14,758 nt of DNA, taken from NCBI GenBank assembly GCA_020446285.1, contig JAGREZ010000611.1, positions 1 to 14,758 of the forward strand, in the 5' to 3' direction. Source of the DNA: Geminicoccaceae bacterium (GTDB taxonomy: Bacteria; Pseudomonadota; Alphaproteobacteria; Geminicoccales; Geminicoccaceae). The notes beneath the pieces were generated by a model. The model ran no database searches. It had not been told where the DNA came from and was given only the letters and a program-made list of their open reading frames with translations. The position numbers were made by a program, and so were the translations under genes. This document shows positions 6,544 to 13,181 of this stretch, piece after piece; positions within the stretch are counted from its first letter, which is position 1, and each line of letters begins with the position of its first letter.

Positions 6544-6823
6544 GTCCTTCTTCGCGGGGTGGCGGGCGCCGGTCCGAGCGACGTCCGTGAACTTTCCGCG
6601 ATCTCGCGCAAAGGAAATTCCAGAGGAGAGACCCGCTATGGATGCAGGCGTTCCGGTCAAGCGCGTGATCGACCACAACGGGAGGGCATGATGATCATCG
6701 TCGCGATCAAAAGGACGAAGAAGCGCCAGTATCCCCGGACGCCGACTTCGGTCTCGCTCGCGAGCCGTTCGACGCTGTTCCAGAACTCACCGAGAAGTCT
6801 CGGATCCCGATGAAGTAAGGACG
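6544..6823. other. Spacer between the dehydrogenase and citF-like gene, possible scar of a lost gene
   Basis: This 280-bp gap is unusually long for two genes of one cluster. It contains a good ribosome site (GAGGAG, about 6624-6629) before an ATG at 6638 that opens only 17 codons (to 6691). An overlapping ATGA start at 6688 opens a 41-codon frame to 6813 that looks random. A third frame, open from about 6671 to a TAA near 6818, ends in a protein-like acidic stretch (DEEAPVSPDADFGLAREP, then ELTEKSRIPMK) but has no start. This pattern would fit a short or deleted gene with a frameshift. I recognise no family. Confidence 0.35.
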
Positions 6824-8305
6824 ATGCGAGAAACTCAGGATGTTAGCTTCACACCGCCTGTAATCCGCGAGGGAGGAAGCAGCTTGCGCGGCCTTGCGAC
6901 CAAGCGGCTCGACACGCTTGACGAGGCGATCATCGCGGCCGGGTTGAAGGATGGCGCGACGATCTCGTTCCATCATCACCTCCGCAATGGTGATAGGGTC
7001 CTGAATGCGGTATTGGACCGACTTGCTCGCGCCGGTCTTCGCGGCTTGCATCTCTCCGCCACATCGCTTTTCCCGGTTCACGCGCCCTTGGTCGAACATA
7101 TCCGCAACGGCGTCGTCGATCGAATTTCCACAAGCTACATCTCTGGTCCAGTTGGCGAGGCCATCAGCCAGGGGTTGCTGCCGACCCCGGTCAGGTTGAC
7201 CACTCATGGCGGGCGTGCCCGCGCCATCGAAAGCGATGAGGCGCCGATTGATGTTGCCTTCGTCGCCGCCTGCGCGGCGGACGAGATGGGCAATCTGTCA
7301 GGCCGAACCGGGCGCGCGCCGTGCGGGACCTTGGGCTACCCAATGGTCGATGTAGAGCACGCAGCCAAGGTCGTGGCGGTGACGGATACGCTTGTCCCCT
7401 ACCCGCTCTGCCCCATCGACATCGCACAAGACAAGGTCGATTACGTCGTCAAGATCGACGCCATTGGTGACCCCGGCGGCATCGTTTCTGGCGCCACACG
7501 GCCCGCGGCCGATCCGCAAAGCCTGGCGATTGCCGCAAACACCGCGGCGGTGATTTCCGCCAGCGGGCTTCTGGTTGACGGCTTTGCTTTCCAGACCGGC
7601 GCAGGAGGCATATCTCTCGCGACAGCGGAAGCGGTTGGGCGCGAAATGGCGGCACGCGGTGTCACGGGCAGTTTTGCTTGTGGGGGCATAACCGGGTTCC
7701 ATGTAGATATGCTGGAGGCTGGCCTCTTCCGCAGCTTGCTGGACGTACAGTGTTTTGATCTCAAGGCAGTGGCCTCCTTCGCCCACAACCCCAATCATAT
7801 GGCGATGTCGGCGGCCATGTATGCCGGCCCGCACGTGGGTGGCGCGGTTGTAGATCGCTTGTCGGCCGTGGTGCTTGGCGCGGCGGAGGTAGACCTTGAT
7901 TTCAATGTCAACGTAACCACCCGGTCCGGGGGCGGCATTATCGGTGGGTCCGGTGGCCATGCCGATGCGGCGCAAGGCGCGTCACTGACTCTGGTCACGA
8001 CACGCCTGACAGCTGCGGGCTGGGCCAAGATCGTGCCCAAGGTTACGACCCTGACGACGCCGGGAAGCAGCGTGGATGTTGTGGTCACCGAGGCTGGAGT
8101 AGCTGTGAACCCGCGTCGGGTTGATCTCATTGAGCGGTTCAAAAGCACCGATCTGCGGATCTTGTCGATCGAGGATATCGCGCAGGACGCGAGAAGATTG
8201 GCATCGAAACCGACACCGGATCGACCAGTCGGGCCGATAGTGGCGGTGTCGCAATATCGGGACGGATCCATCATTGATGAAATCCGGGCGACCGCACCCC
8301 CGTGA
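6824..8305 (+). CDS. CitF-family CoA-transferase (citrate lyase alpha subunit homologue), orphan
   Basis: This 493-residue protein is homologous to the alpha subunit of citrate lyase, which exchanges acetyl for citryl on the thiol of the acyl-carrier subunit. Family landmarks include TISFHHHLRNGD (46-57), the glycine-rich SYISGPVGEAIS (104-115), the central FQTGAGGISLA (256-266), ACGGITGFHVDMLEAGLF (285-302), SGGHADAAQGA (376-386) and the C-terminal VTEAGVAVNPRR (421-432). The length is close to the roughly 500 residues of classical CitF. No citD (carrier protein), citE (lyase) or citX/citG maturation genes are present, so it is unlikely to form a classical citrate lyase complex. It more plausibly acts as a free carboxylate CoA-transferase that activates a di- or tricarboxylate or related acid. 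It is flanked by an acyl-CoA dehydrogenase and a LysR gene on the same strand, and probably belongs to one regulated cluster with them. ATG 6824 lies 10 bp after the end of a short spurious frame, with a weak AAGGA ribosome site. Confidence 0.85.
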   Translation: MRETQDVSFTPPVIREGGSSLRGLATKRLDTLDEAIIAAGLKDGATISFHHHLRNGDRVLNAVLDRLARAGLRGLHLSATSLFPVHAPLVEHIRNGVVDRISTSYISGPVGEAISQGLLPTPVRLTTHGGRARAIESDEAPIDVAFVAACAADEMGNLSGRTGRAPCGTLGYPMVDVEHAAKVVAVTDTLVPYPLCPIDIAQDKVDYVVKIDAIGDPGGIVSGATRPAADPQSLAIAANTAAVISASGLLVDGFAFQTGAGGISLATAEAVGREMAARGVTGSFACGGITGFHVDMLEAGLFRSLLDVQCFDLKAVASFAHNPNHMAMSAAMYAGPHVGGAVVDRLSAVVLGAAEVDLDFNVNVTTRSGGGIIGGSGGHADAAQGASLTLVTTRLTAAGWAKIVPKVTTLTTPGSSVDVVVTEAGVAVNPRRVDLIERFKSTDLRILSIEDIAQDARRLASKPTPDRPVGPIVAVSQYRDGSIIDEIRATAPP

Positions 8306-8466
8306 TTTTCGCGATGGATGCCCCTAGTCCAGGAAGATAGGCATTGCCAATATCAGTTGCCTCTTCGAAAGGTTTCTTGAATGCTTGCTCGAAGTCGTCA
8401 TCGCGTGCGGTGACGCGACCCCCGTTTGCGGCATGGAGCCGGGGCGTGCAGAGCAAGGCGATCACG

Positions 8467-9393
8467 GTGGATATTCGAAGCCTGAAGTACTTCCTCGCGA
8501 TTTCCGAAGCGCCCTCGCTTTCGGTTGCGTCACAGGTGTTGGGCGTCGCGCAACCCTCTCTTTCGCAGAGCGTGCAGAAGATGGAAGATGAACTTGGTGT
8601 CAAGCTGCTTGACCGGTCACCGAGGGGCATCAGGCTCACGGAAGAAGGCTATGTGCTTTTCGATCACGCCAAACGAATTTGCTCAGATATGGACCGCTGC
8701 ATCGAGGACATTCGCGAACTGAGTCAGAGTGTCCGTGGCACTGTTGCCTTCGGAATGCCGCCCTCGGCGTCGATGGTCCTCTCGGTGCCCCTGGCCGAGA
8801 CCATCCGGCTGGAATATCCCGACGTCCGGCTGAAGGTGGTGGAAGCAATCAGCGGTTACCTGGCGCCGTGGCTGGAGGATGGCACGGTCGACCTGGCGCT
8901 GCTCTACGATCTGAAGGACGTCGAGAAATACAGCGGCACGCACGTGATCGACGAGGAACTGTATTTCTATTCGGCTCCCGATGCCTGGCCATTCGAAACC
9001 TCGCCAGACCAACCGATCCCGTTTCGCGAACTGGCCAAGGTAGATATGATCCTGCCGACAAGTGGCCTGCGCAACACGATCCGGCGGTACGAAGAGGCCC
9101 AAGATGTGACCCTCAACGTTGTGGTCGAGATGGATGCAATGCGGCAGATAATCGAGCTTGTGGCACGCGGTTCCGGCTACGCGATATTTGCGCCGGCGGC
9201 ATGTCAGAAGCAGGTCGACCGCGGGGAATTGCTTCAGGTACCAATCATCGAGCCGGTTATGACCCGCCCCGTCCATCTCGTGCGCCACCCGGATCGGGTG
9301 TCGACCCGCGCTGGCCGAACCATAGAGGAGGTGACCCTAAAGATTGTCAGAGAATTGGTTTCCCGTGGGATTTGGCAGGGAAAGGTTATTTGA
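8467..9393 (+). CDS. LysR-family transcriptional regulator (NAC-like subgroup)
   Basis: A typical LysR protein of 308 residues when started at GTG 8467, which is preceded by an AAGG ribosome site 8 bp upstream. The winged helix-turn-helix is clear: VDIRSLKYFLAISE, SLSVASQVLGVAQPSLSQSV, KMEDELGVKLLDRS and RGIRLTEEGY. The remainder is the two-lobed effector-binding domain, with GTVAFGMPPSASMVL opening the first lobe and GYAIFAPAACQ in the second. The form of the helix-turn-helix and the RSPRGIRLTEEG segment resemble the NAC/Cbl/GltC-like branch. An in-frame ATG at 8344 would add 41 residues of non-LysR sequence, so I rejected it. The gene follows citF by 161 bp in the same direction and most likely controls the dehydrogenase/CoA-transferase promoter, the importer promoter or both. 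The ligand is probably the pathway substrate. Confidence 0.9.
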   Translation: MDIRSLKYFLAISEAPSLSVASQVLGVAQPSLSQSVQKMEDELGVKLLDRSPRGIRLTEEGYVLFDHAKRICSDMDRCIEDIRELSQSVRGTVAFGMPPSASMVLSVPLAETIRLEYPDVRLKVVEAISGYLAPWLEDGTVDLALLYDLKDVEKYSGTHVIDEELYFYSAPDAWPFETSPDQPIPFRELAKVDMILPTSGLRNTIRRYEEAQDVTLNVVVEMDAMRQIIELVARGSGYAIFAPAACQKQVDRGELLQVPIIEPVMTRPVHLVRHPDRVSTRAGRTIEEVTLKIVRELVSRGIWQGKVI

Positions 9394-9515
9394 CTAGTGC
9401 ACCGGCGCATTCACTCCGTTCATCCGCCAATATGCTAGCTCCTTGTTTTTGCATCAATTTGTCCAGACAGATCCGTGCGATCTGTCTGGATCGATGCACT
9501 AGCGAGGATGCACTA
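9394..9515. repeat. Complex palindrome with direct repeats downstream of the LysR gene
   Basis: The core is a perfect 12-bp inverted repeat, TCCAGACAGATC (9462-9473) and GATCTGTCTGGA (9479-9490), with a 5-nt CGTGC loop. It is flanked by a second pair, TGCATC (9450-9455) and GATGCA (9493-9498), and by an outer pair, CTAGTGCA (9394-9401) and TGCACTAG (9495-9502). GATGCACTA occurs twice in direct orientation (9493-9501 and 9507-9515). No run of T follows the stem on either strand, so it is not a standard intrinsic terminator. It could be an operator, a recombination or attachment site, or the end of a lost mobile element. Confidence 0.75.
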
Positions 9516-9530
9516 ATCGATCTTTGGGCA

Positions 9531-9764
9531 TCAAGGCGTCTTCGGTGGTCCATACCTTTTTTCGATCTCGATACCATGGGCGAGGAGTACTTCCGCTACG
9601 TCTTCGAGCGGGTCTGCGGTAATGAGACAGATGTCTGCTGAACTCGGGAAATGAGTCCGCGTCTTGGGCTCAAATGCCTTCCAGACCTCATGCAGATTGA
9701 TCTTCTGGCGACCAAACCTGAGCGCCTTTCGACCGCGCTCATAACTTTCATCGATGCCCGGCCA
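9531..9764 (-). pseudogene. VOC (glyoxalase-fold) family protein, internal fragment
   Basis: On the minus strand an open frame from 9764 to the TGA at 9531-9533 reads ERGRKALRFGRQKINLHEV, then KAFEPKTRTHFPSSADICLI and LEDVAEVLLAHGIEIEKR. This matches the middle of small VOC-superfamily proteins, typically with GEGRKALRFGQQKINLH, a FEPKA segment, PGSADLCFI and a VAIEEGP region. There is no start codon, a stop precedes it (9765-9767), the N-terminal DHLVLTV strand is missing, and the C-terminal half with the metal-ligand Glu of the DPDGNLIE motif is gone after GPPKTP. It lies directly beyond the last gene of the importer operon and next to the palindrome. It is a decayed remnant of an older neighbour gene. 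Confidence 0.75.
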
Positions 9765-9793
9765 TCACCGACTACATAAAGCCTGGCCCTTTC

Positions 9794-10474
9794 CTATGCC
9801 TCAACAGGCTTCACTTTCAATGCACGCTCGCTGATCTCGCCGCGTTCGATCACCAGGGCCGTGTCGGTGAACCTCTCTAGCAGCGAGGGGTTGGATTCAG
9901 TGATGATCAGCGTGACTTCGGGATCGCGGTCGCGCAGGTCGCGCAGCGCCTCCGCGTAGCGGCGGGCGAGCGCCGCCGCGAGTCCCTGGAACGGCTCATC
10001 CAGCATCAAGAGCCGCTTGCCAACCATCAAGGCGCGGCCCAAGGCTACCATCTTGCCCTGTCCACCGGACACGCTGCCCGCCGGGCGGCCGGCCATTTCC
10101 TTCAGCTCGGGCAGGATTTCGTAGACCCTTGCCAGGGCGCGGGCCATCTCGGAGGCCGAATAGCGGGCCACCTTTCCCGGCAGCAGTATATTCTCTTCCA
10201 CCGTGAAGGCCGAGAACAGTTTCCGGTCCTCGGGCGCATAGCCGATGCCAAGGCCGGACCGTTTTGCAGGCGGGACATCTGACAGAAGCTTACCATCAAA
10301 GCGGATGTCGCCGGTCGACTTCACATGCCCCATGACGGTTCTGAGGGTGGTGGTCTTGCCGGCACCATTTGCGCCGATCAGGGCGATCGTGTCCGATTGC
10401 GCAATGCGGAAGGAGACATCCCGTAGGATCCGCACGCCGCCAAGGCTGACGGTGATCTTCTCGAATTCAAGCAC
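9794..10474 (-). CDS. livF: Branched-chain amino acid-type ABC transporter ATPase, LivF-like
   Basis: A cytoplasmic ATPase subunit (226 residues) of the HAAT/Liv importer family. Walker A is GANGAGKT (34-41), the Q-loop region leads into GYAPEDRKLFSAFTVEEN (78-95), the signature motif is VSGGQGK (135-141) and Walker B is LLMLDEP (155-161). The signature and the downstream segment differ somewhat from typical LivF (LSGGQQQ, and VEQN in the switch region): here they are SGGQGK and ITESN (191-195). The gene starts with GTG at 10472-10474, sharing one base with the TAG stop of the LivG-like gene, so translation is almost certainly coupled. It is the last gene of the five-gene minus-strand transporter operon. 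The product lacks the long C-terminal extension of LivG and matches the usual LivF length of about 230 residues. Confidence 0.92.
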   Translation of the reverse strand: MLEFEKITVSLGGVRILRDVSFRIAQSDTIALIGANGAGKTTTLRTVMGHVKSTGDIRFDGKLLSDVPPAKRSGLGIGYAPEDRKLFSAFTVEENILLPGKVARYSASEMARALARVYEILPELKEMAGRPAGSVSGGQGKMVALGRALMVGKRLLMLDEPFQGLAAALARRYAEALRDLRDRDPEVTLIITESNPSLLERFTDTALVIERGEISERALKVKPVEA

Positions 10475-11226
10475 TACACATGCCCTCCCATGACATCGCG
10501 GATAACGTCCGGATGGGTCAGAATATCCTGCGGTGTGCCACGATACAGAACCTCGCCCCGGTTCCAGACAGCCACCTCGTCGGCGAAACGCTCGACGATC
10601 CCTTCATCGTGCTCAACGAATACCGAAGTGACGTTTTCCTCCTCCAGGGCCTCGGCGATGATCTCGAGGATCGCGAATTTTTCGGTTGAGGCGACGCCGG
10701 AGGTCGGCTCGTCAAGGAACAGCAGCCGGGGCTTCAATGCGAGCGCTACTCCGATGTCGATCAGCTTACGCTGGCCCTCGGGGAGCTCCTGCACGGGCCG
10801 CTCCGCAAGGTTGCTGCATTTCAGCATTTCAAGAATCCGATCGGCCTCGCTCGCCCCGGAAATATCCTCCAAACGGGTCAACGGTGCCTCGTACCCAGAG
10901 GCAGCGGCAACGGCCATCAGGATGTTCTCCCGAACGGAGTGCTCGGCAAAGAGTTGCGGAATTTGGAATGCACGCGCCACACCTTTCTTGACCAGCTTGC
11001 GCGGCCCGATTCCGGCAACATCCTCGCCTTCGTAGATGATCTTTCCTGCGTGTGGCTTCAGGTAGCCGGTGCACATGTTGAGGAAGGTGGTCTTACCAGC
11101 GCCATTTGGGCCGATGATAGCCAGGTTGCGCCCTTCGTAGATCTGGAAGTTGATGCCTGCGGCCGCCACGACCCCGCCAAAGCGGATCTCCAAACCTTGT
11201 ACATCCATCATCACTTGATCGGTCAT
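10474..11226 (-). CDS. livG: Branched-chain amino acid-type ABC transporter ATPase, LivG-like
   Basis: This is the second ATPase (250 residues) of the importer. Walker A is GPNGAGKT (39-46), the Q-loop segment is ARAFQIPQLFAEHSVREN (84-101), the signature is LPEGQRK (148-154), Walker B is LLFLDEP (168-174) and the switch histidine is H206 in VFVEHD. The RAFQIPQLF segment and the length are typical of LivG. The ATG at 11224-11226 overlaps the stop of the permease gene upstream (ATGA), and the gene ends by sharing one base with the LivF start. The two ATPases would form a heterodimer under the two permeases. No missing catalytic residue is seen. Confidence 0.93.
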   Translation of the reverse strand: MTDQVMMDVQGLEIRFGGVVAAAGINFQIYEGRNLAIIGPNGAGKTTFLNMCTGYLKPHAGKIIYEGEDVAGIGPRKLVKKGVARAFQIPQLFAEHSVRENILMAVAAASGYEAPLTRLEDISGASEADRILEMLKCSNLAERPVQELPEGQRKLIDIGVALALKPRLLFLDEPTSGVASTEKFAILEIIAEALEEENVTSVFVEHDEGIVERFADEVAVWNRGEVLYRGTPQDILTHPDVIRDVMGGHV

Positions 11227-12197
11227 TTGCTGAGCGCCTCCCCGGCCGCCGACTTGGAGGATCTCGGGCGAAGGTTTGATGCCTTCCTCTGCTTGATGAA
11301 CCCTATCAGGCCCTTGGGCGCGAACAGGATCACGACGAGCAGAACACCGCCGAGGATGAGCTGCCAGACATCGGCGGCGAATGCCGACGCGTAGGTGCGG
11401 ACGCCCTCGTAGACCAGAGCGCCGACAAAGGCACCTCCAACCGAACCCGATCCACCGAGGATGGCAATGAAGACGAACTCACCCGAGCGGACCCACCAGG
11501 CGTATTCCGGCGTGACGACACCCAGCGTGACGGCCATCAGTGATCCTCCGAGCCCGCAGAGGGCGGCAGAGACTATGTAGCCCTTCAGCAAAACCAGCCG
11601 CGGTGAAACCCCGAGATATTCCAAACGAACCTCATTGCTTTTGATGGCACGCAGATGATTGCCGAGAGGCGAGCTCAGGAAGCGATGGATCAGGATCATG
11701 GCAAGAACAGCGCAAACCAGAGCTACATAGAACAGCACTACTTCGAAAGGCCCGCGTTCCATCGCGATACCCAGAACCGAGGGGCGTTCGACCCGGAGGC
11801 CATCCGAACCGCCTGTTATGAAGTAGAACTTCTCGAGGATGGAGAAGAAGATCATGGAGACGGACAGGTTCAGCATTCCGAAAAAAATGTGACGGTAGCG
11901 AACGACGAAGAGACCGACGAGCAATCCAGCCAGCGCTGCGCTGATCGTCCCTATCGCCATGGCGAGGAAAAGCTCGCCTCCTCCAAAATACTTGCCCAGG
12001 AAGGCCGTACCATACGCAGCAATGGCATAGAAAAGTGCATGCCCGAATGACACCTGCCCGGCTTGCAGCAGGACGATAACCCCTAGCACTGCTAGCCCCT
12101 TGGAAAGCGCGATGGTCAGCAGAACCTGGCTGTTTGGAATGATCCAGGGTGCGATGGCACAGAGCAGGATACCTGCCAGAAAGAGTGCGGGTTTCAT
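11223..12197 (-). CDS. livM: Branched-chain amino acid-type ABC transporter permease, LivM-like
   Basis: An inner-membrane permease of 324 residues with eight to ten hydrophobic segments, starting MKPALFLAGILLCAIAPWII. LivM landmarks include LLQAGQVSFGHALFYAIAAYG (62-82), HLRAIKSNEVRLEYLGVS (181-198, the loop that contacts the ATPase) and AILGGSGSVGGAFVGALVYE (244-263). The C-terminus is a short basic cytoplasmic tail. The start has a GAGG ribosome site, and the gene lies only 9 bp after the stop of the LivH-like permease. It pairs with LivH to form the translocation channel. Confidence 0.92.
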   Translation of the reverse strand: MKPALFLAGILLCAIAPWIIPNSQVLLTIALSKGLAVLGVIVLLQAGQVSFGHALFYAIAAYGTAFLGKYFGGGELFLAMAIGTISAALAGLLVGLFVVRYRHIFFGMLNLSVSMIFFSILEKFYFITGGSDGLRVERPSVLGIAMERGPFEVVLFYVALVCAVLAMILIHRFLSSPLGNHLRAIKSNEVRLEYLGVSPRLVLLKGYIVSAALCGLGGSLMAVTLGVVTPEYAWWVRSGEFVFIAILGGSGSVGGAFVGALVYEGVRTYASAFAADVWQLILGGVLLVVILFAPKGLIGFIKQRKASNLRPRSSKSAAGEALSK

Positions 12198-12206
12198 GAT
12201 GTCGCC

Positions 12207-13112
12207 TCAGATCTTGCGTGCTTCGACAGGAGCGAAGAGCCCATTGGGACGGATCAGGAGCACGACGAACATGATCAGGTACGGCATCAGAACCTCGAGC
12301 TCGGGATAGAAATAGACGGCAAAACTGCGCCCAAGCCCGATCAGCACCGCGGCGATGGCCGCGCCTTCGATTTGCCCGAAGCCTGCGGTTGCAACCACCG
12401 CAAAGGACAGCACAATCATGTCGGCGCCCATGCCGGGGATCACCGATGTGGTCGCCGATGCCAGCGCTCCGCCGAAGGCCGCCAGTGAAGCGCCCACGAT
12501 GAATGTCACGAGATAAACCTTCTGCGCATCAATGCCGATAGAGATGGCAGCTTCGCGATCTTCGGTCACAGCCAGGATCAGGTGTCCGGTCAAAGTGTGA
12601 CGCAGGCCGAGACGGAGCAGGATGAGGACCGAAGCAGCCACCGCAGGCAAAAAGAGCAACTGGTACTTGGTATAGACAATGCCGAACACTTCGATCGTGC
12701 CCAAAAGATTGACGGCCGTGGATTCGAACAGTGGCTGGACGCCCCAGATCAGCCGTTGAACATCTTCAAGCATCATGAAAACCGCGAAGGTCACCAGGAT
12801 CTGCAGGACATCTTCCATCTCGTAGATCCGGCTGAGAAGAAGCTTCTCCACCGTGCCGCCCACCAAGACGCCGATCAAAATCGCAGACACAGCCATCAGG
12901 GGGAAGGCCAGCCAAGGTGCGAAACCAGCTGCGAAAATCGCCGATCCCACGGAAGCGGTGGTGTAGGCGCCCATGGCGAAGAACGATCCATGGGCGACGT
13001 TGAGAACTCGAAGAACGCCAAAGATCAGCGTCAATCCGACAGCTACCATGAATACGAGGGCTGCGTAGGATAACCCGTCAAATAGCGCCAGAGCAAGAAT
13101 CTGAGCGTTCAT
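12207..13112 (-). CDS. livH: Branched-chain amino acid-type ABC transporter permease, LivH-like
   Basis: An inner-membrane permease of 301 residues, made almost entirely of transmembrane segments. Family motifs are LTLIFGVLRVLNVAHGSFFAM (27-47, the conserved NVAHG motif near the N-terminus), AVTEDREAAISIGID (181-195, the ATPase-contacting loop), AAFGGALAS (211-219), GFGQIEGAAIAAVLIG (247-262) and the terminal LLIRPNGLFAP (284-294). The ATG at 13110-13112 has an AGGAG ribosome site. It lies 69 bp downstream of the binding-protein gene. The short gap would allow stronger expression of the binding protein than of the membrane parts, as is common for this family, but I see no clear attenuating hairpin. 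Confidence 0.92.
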   Translation of the reverse strand: MNAQILALALFDGLSYAALVFMVAVGLTLIFGVLRVLNVAHGSFFAMGAYTTASVGSAIFAAGFAPWLAFPLMAVSAILIGVLVGGTVEKLLLSRIYEMEDVLQILVTFAVFMMLEDVQRLIWGVQPLFESTAVNLLGTIEVFGIVYTKYQLLFLPAVAASVLILLRLGLRHTLTGHLILAVTEDREAAISIGIDAQKVYLVTFIVGASLAAFGGALASATTSVIPGMGADMIVLSFAVVATAGFGQIEGAAIAAVLIGLGRSFAVYFYPELEVLMPYLIMFVVLLIRPNGLFAPVEARKI

Positions 13113-13181
13113 CAGTCATCTCCTGACAAAGGAAACGCGGGCGACCGTCGGGGAGTGCGGCGGCCGCCCAGCCGGCCAGCG

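Noticed and set aside
8344..8466. Longer LysR start at an in-frame ATG (8344), adding 41 residues
   Set aside because: The extra residues show no LysR similarity; GTG 8467 has a ribosome site and gives the canonical family N-terminus and length.
8271..8639. Minus-strand open frame across the citF-lysR gap, with a protein-like stretch (DDDFEQAFKKPFEEATD)
   Set aside because: It starts inside the LysR coding sequence, overlaps the end of citF, and I recognise no family. It could be a remnant but cannot be supported.
9462..9490. Intrinsic terminator for the LysR gene
   Set aside because: The stem is strong but no T-run follows on the plus strand (TCGATGCA follows) and none on the minus strand.
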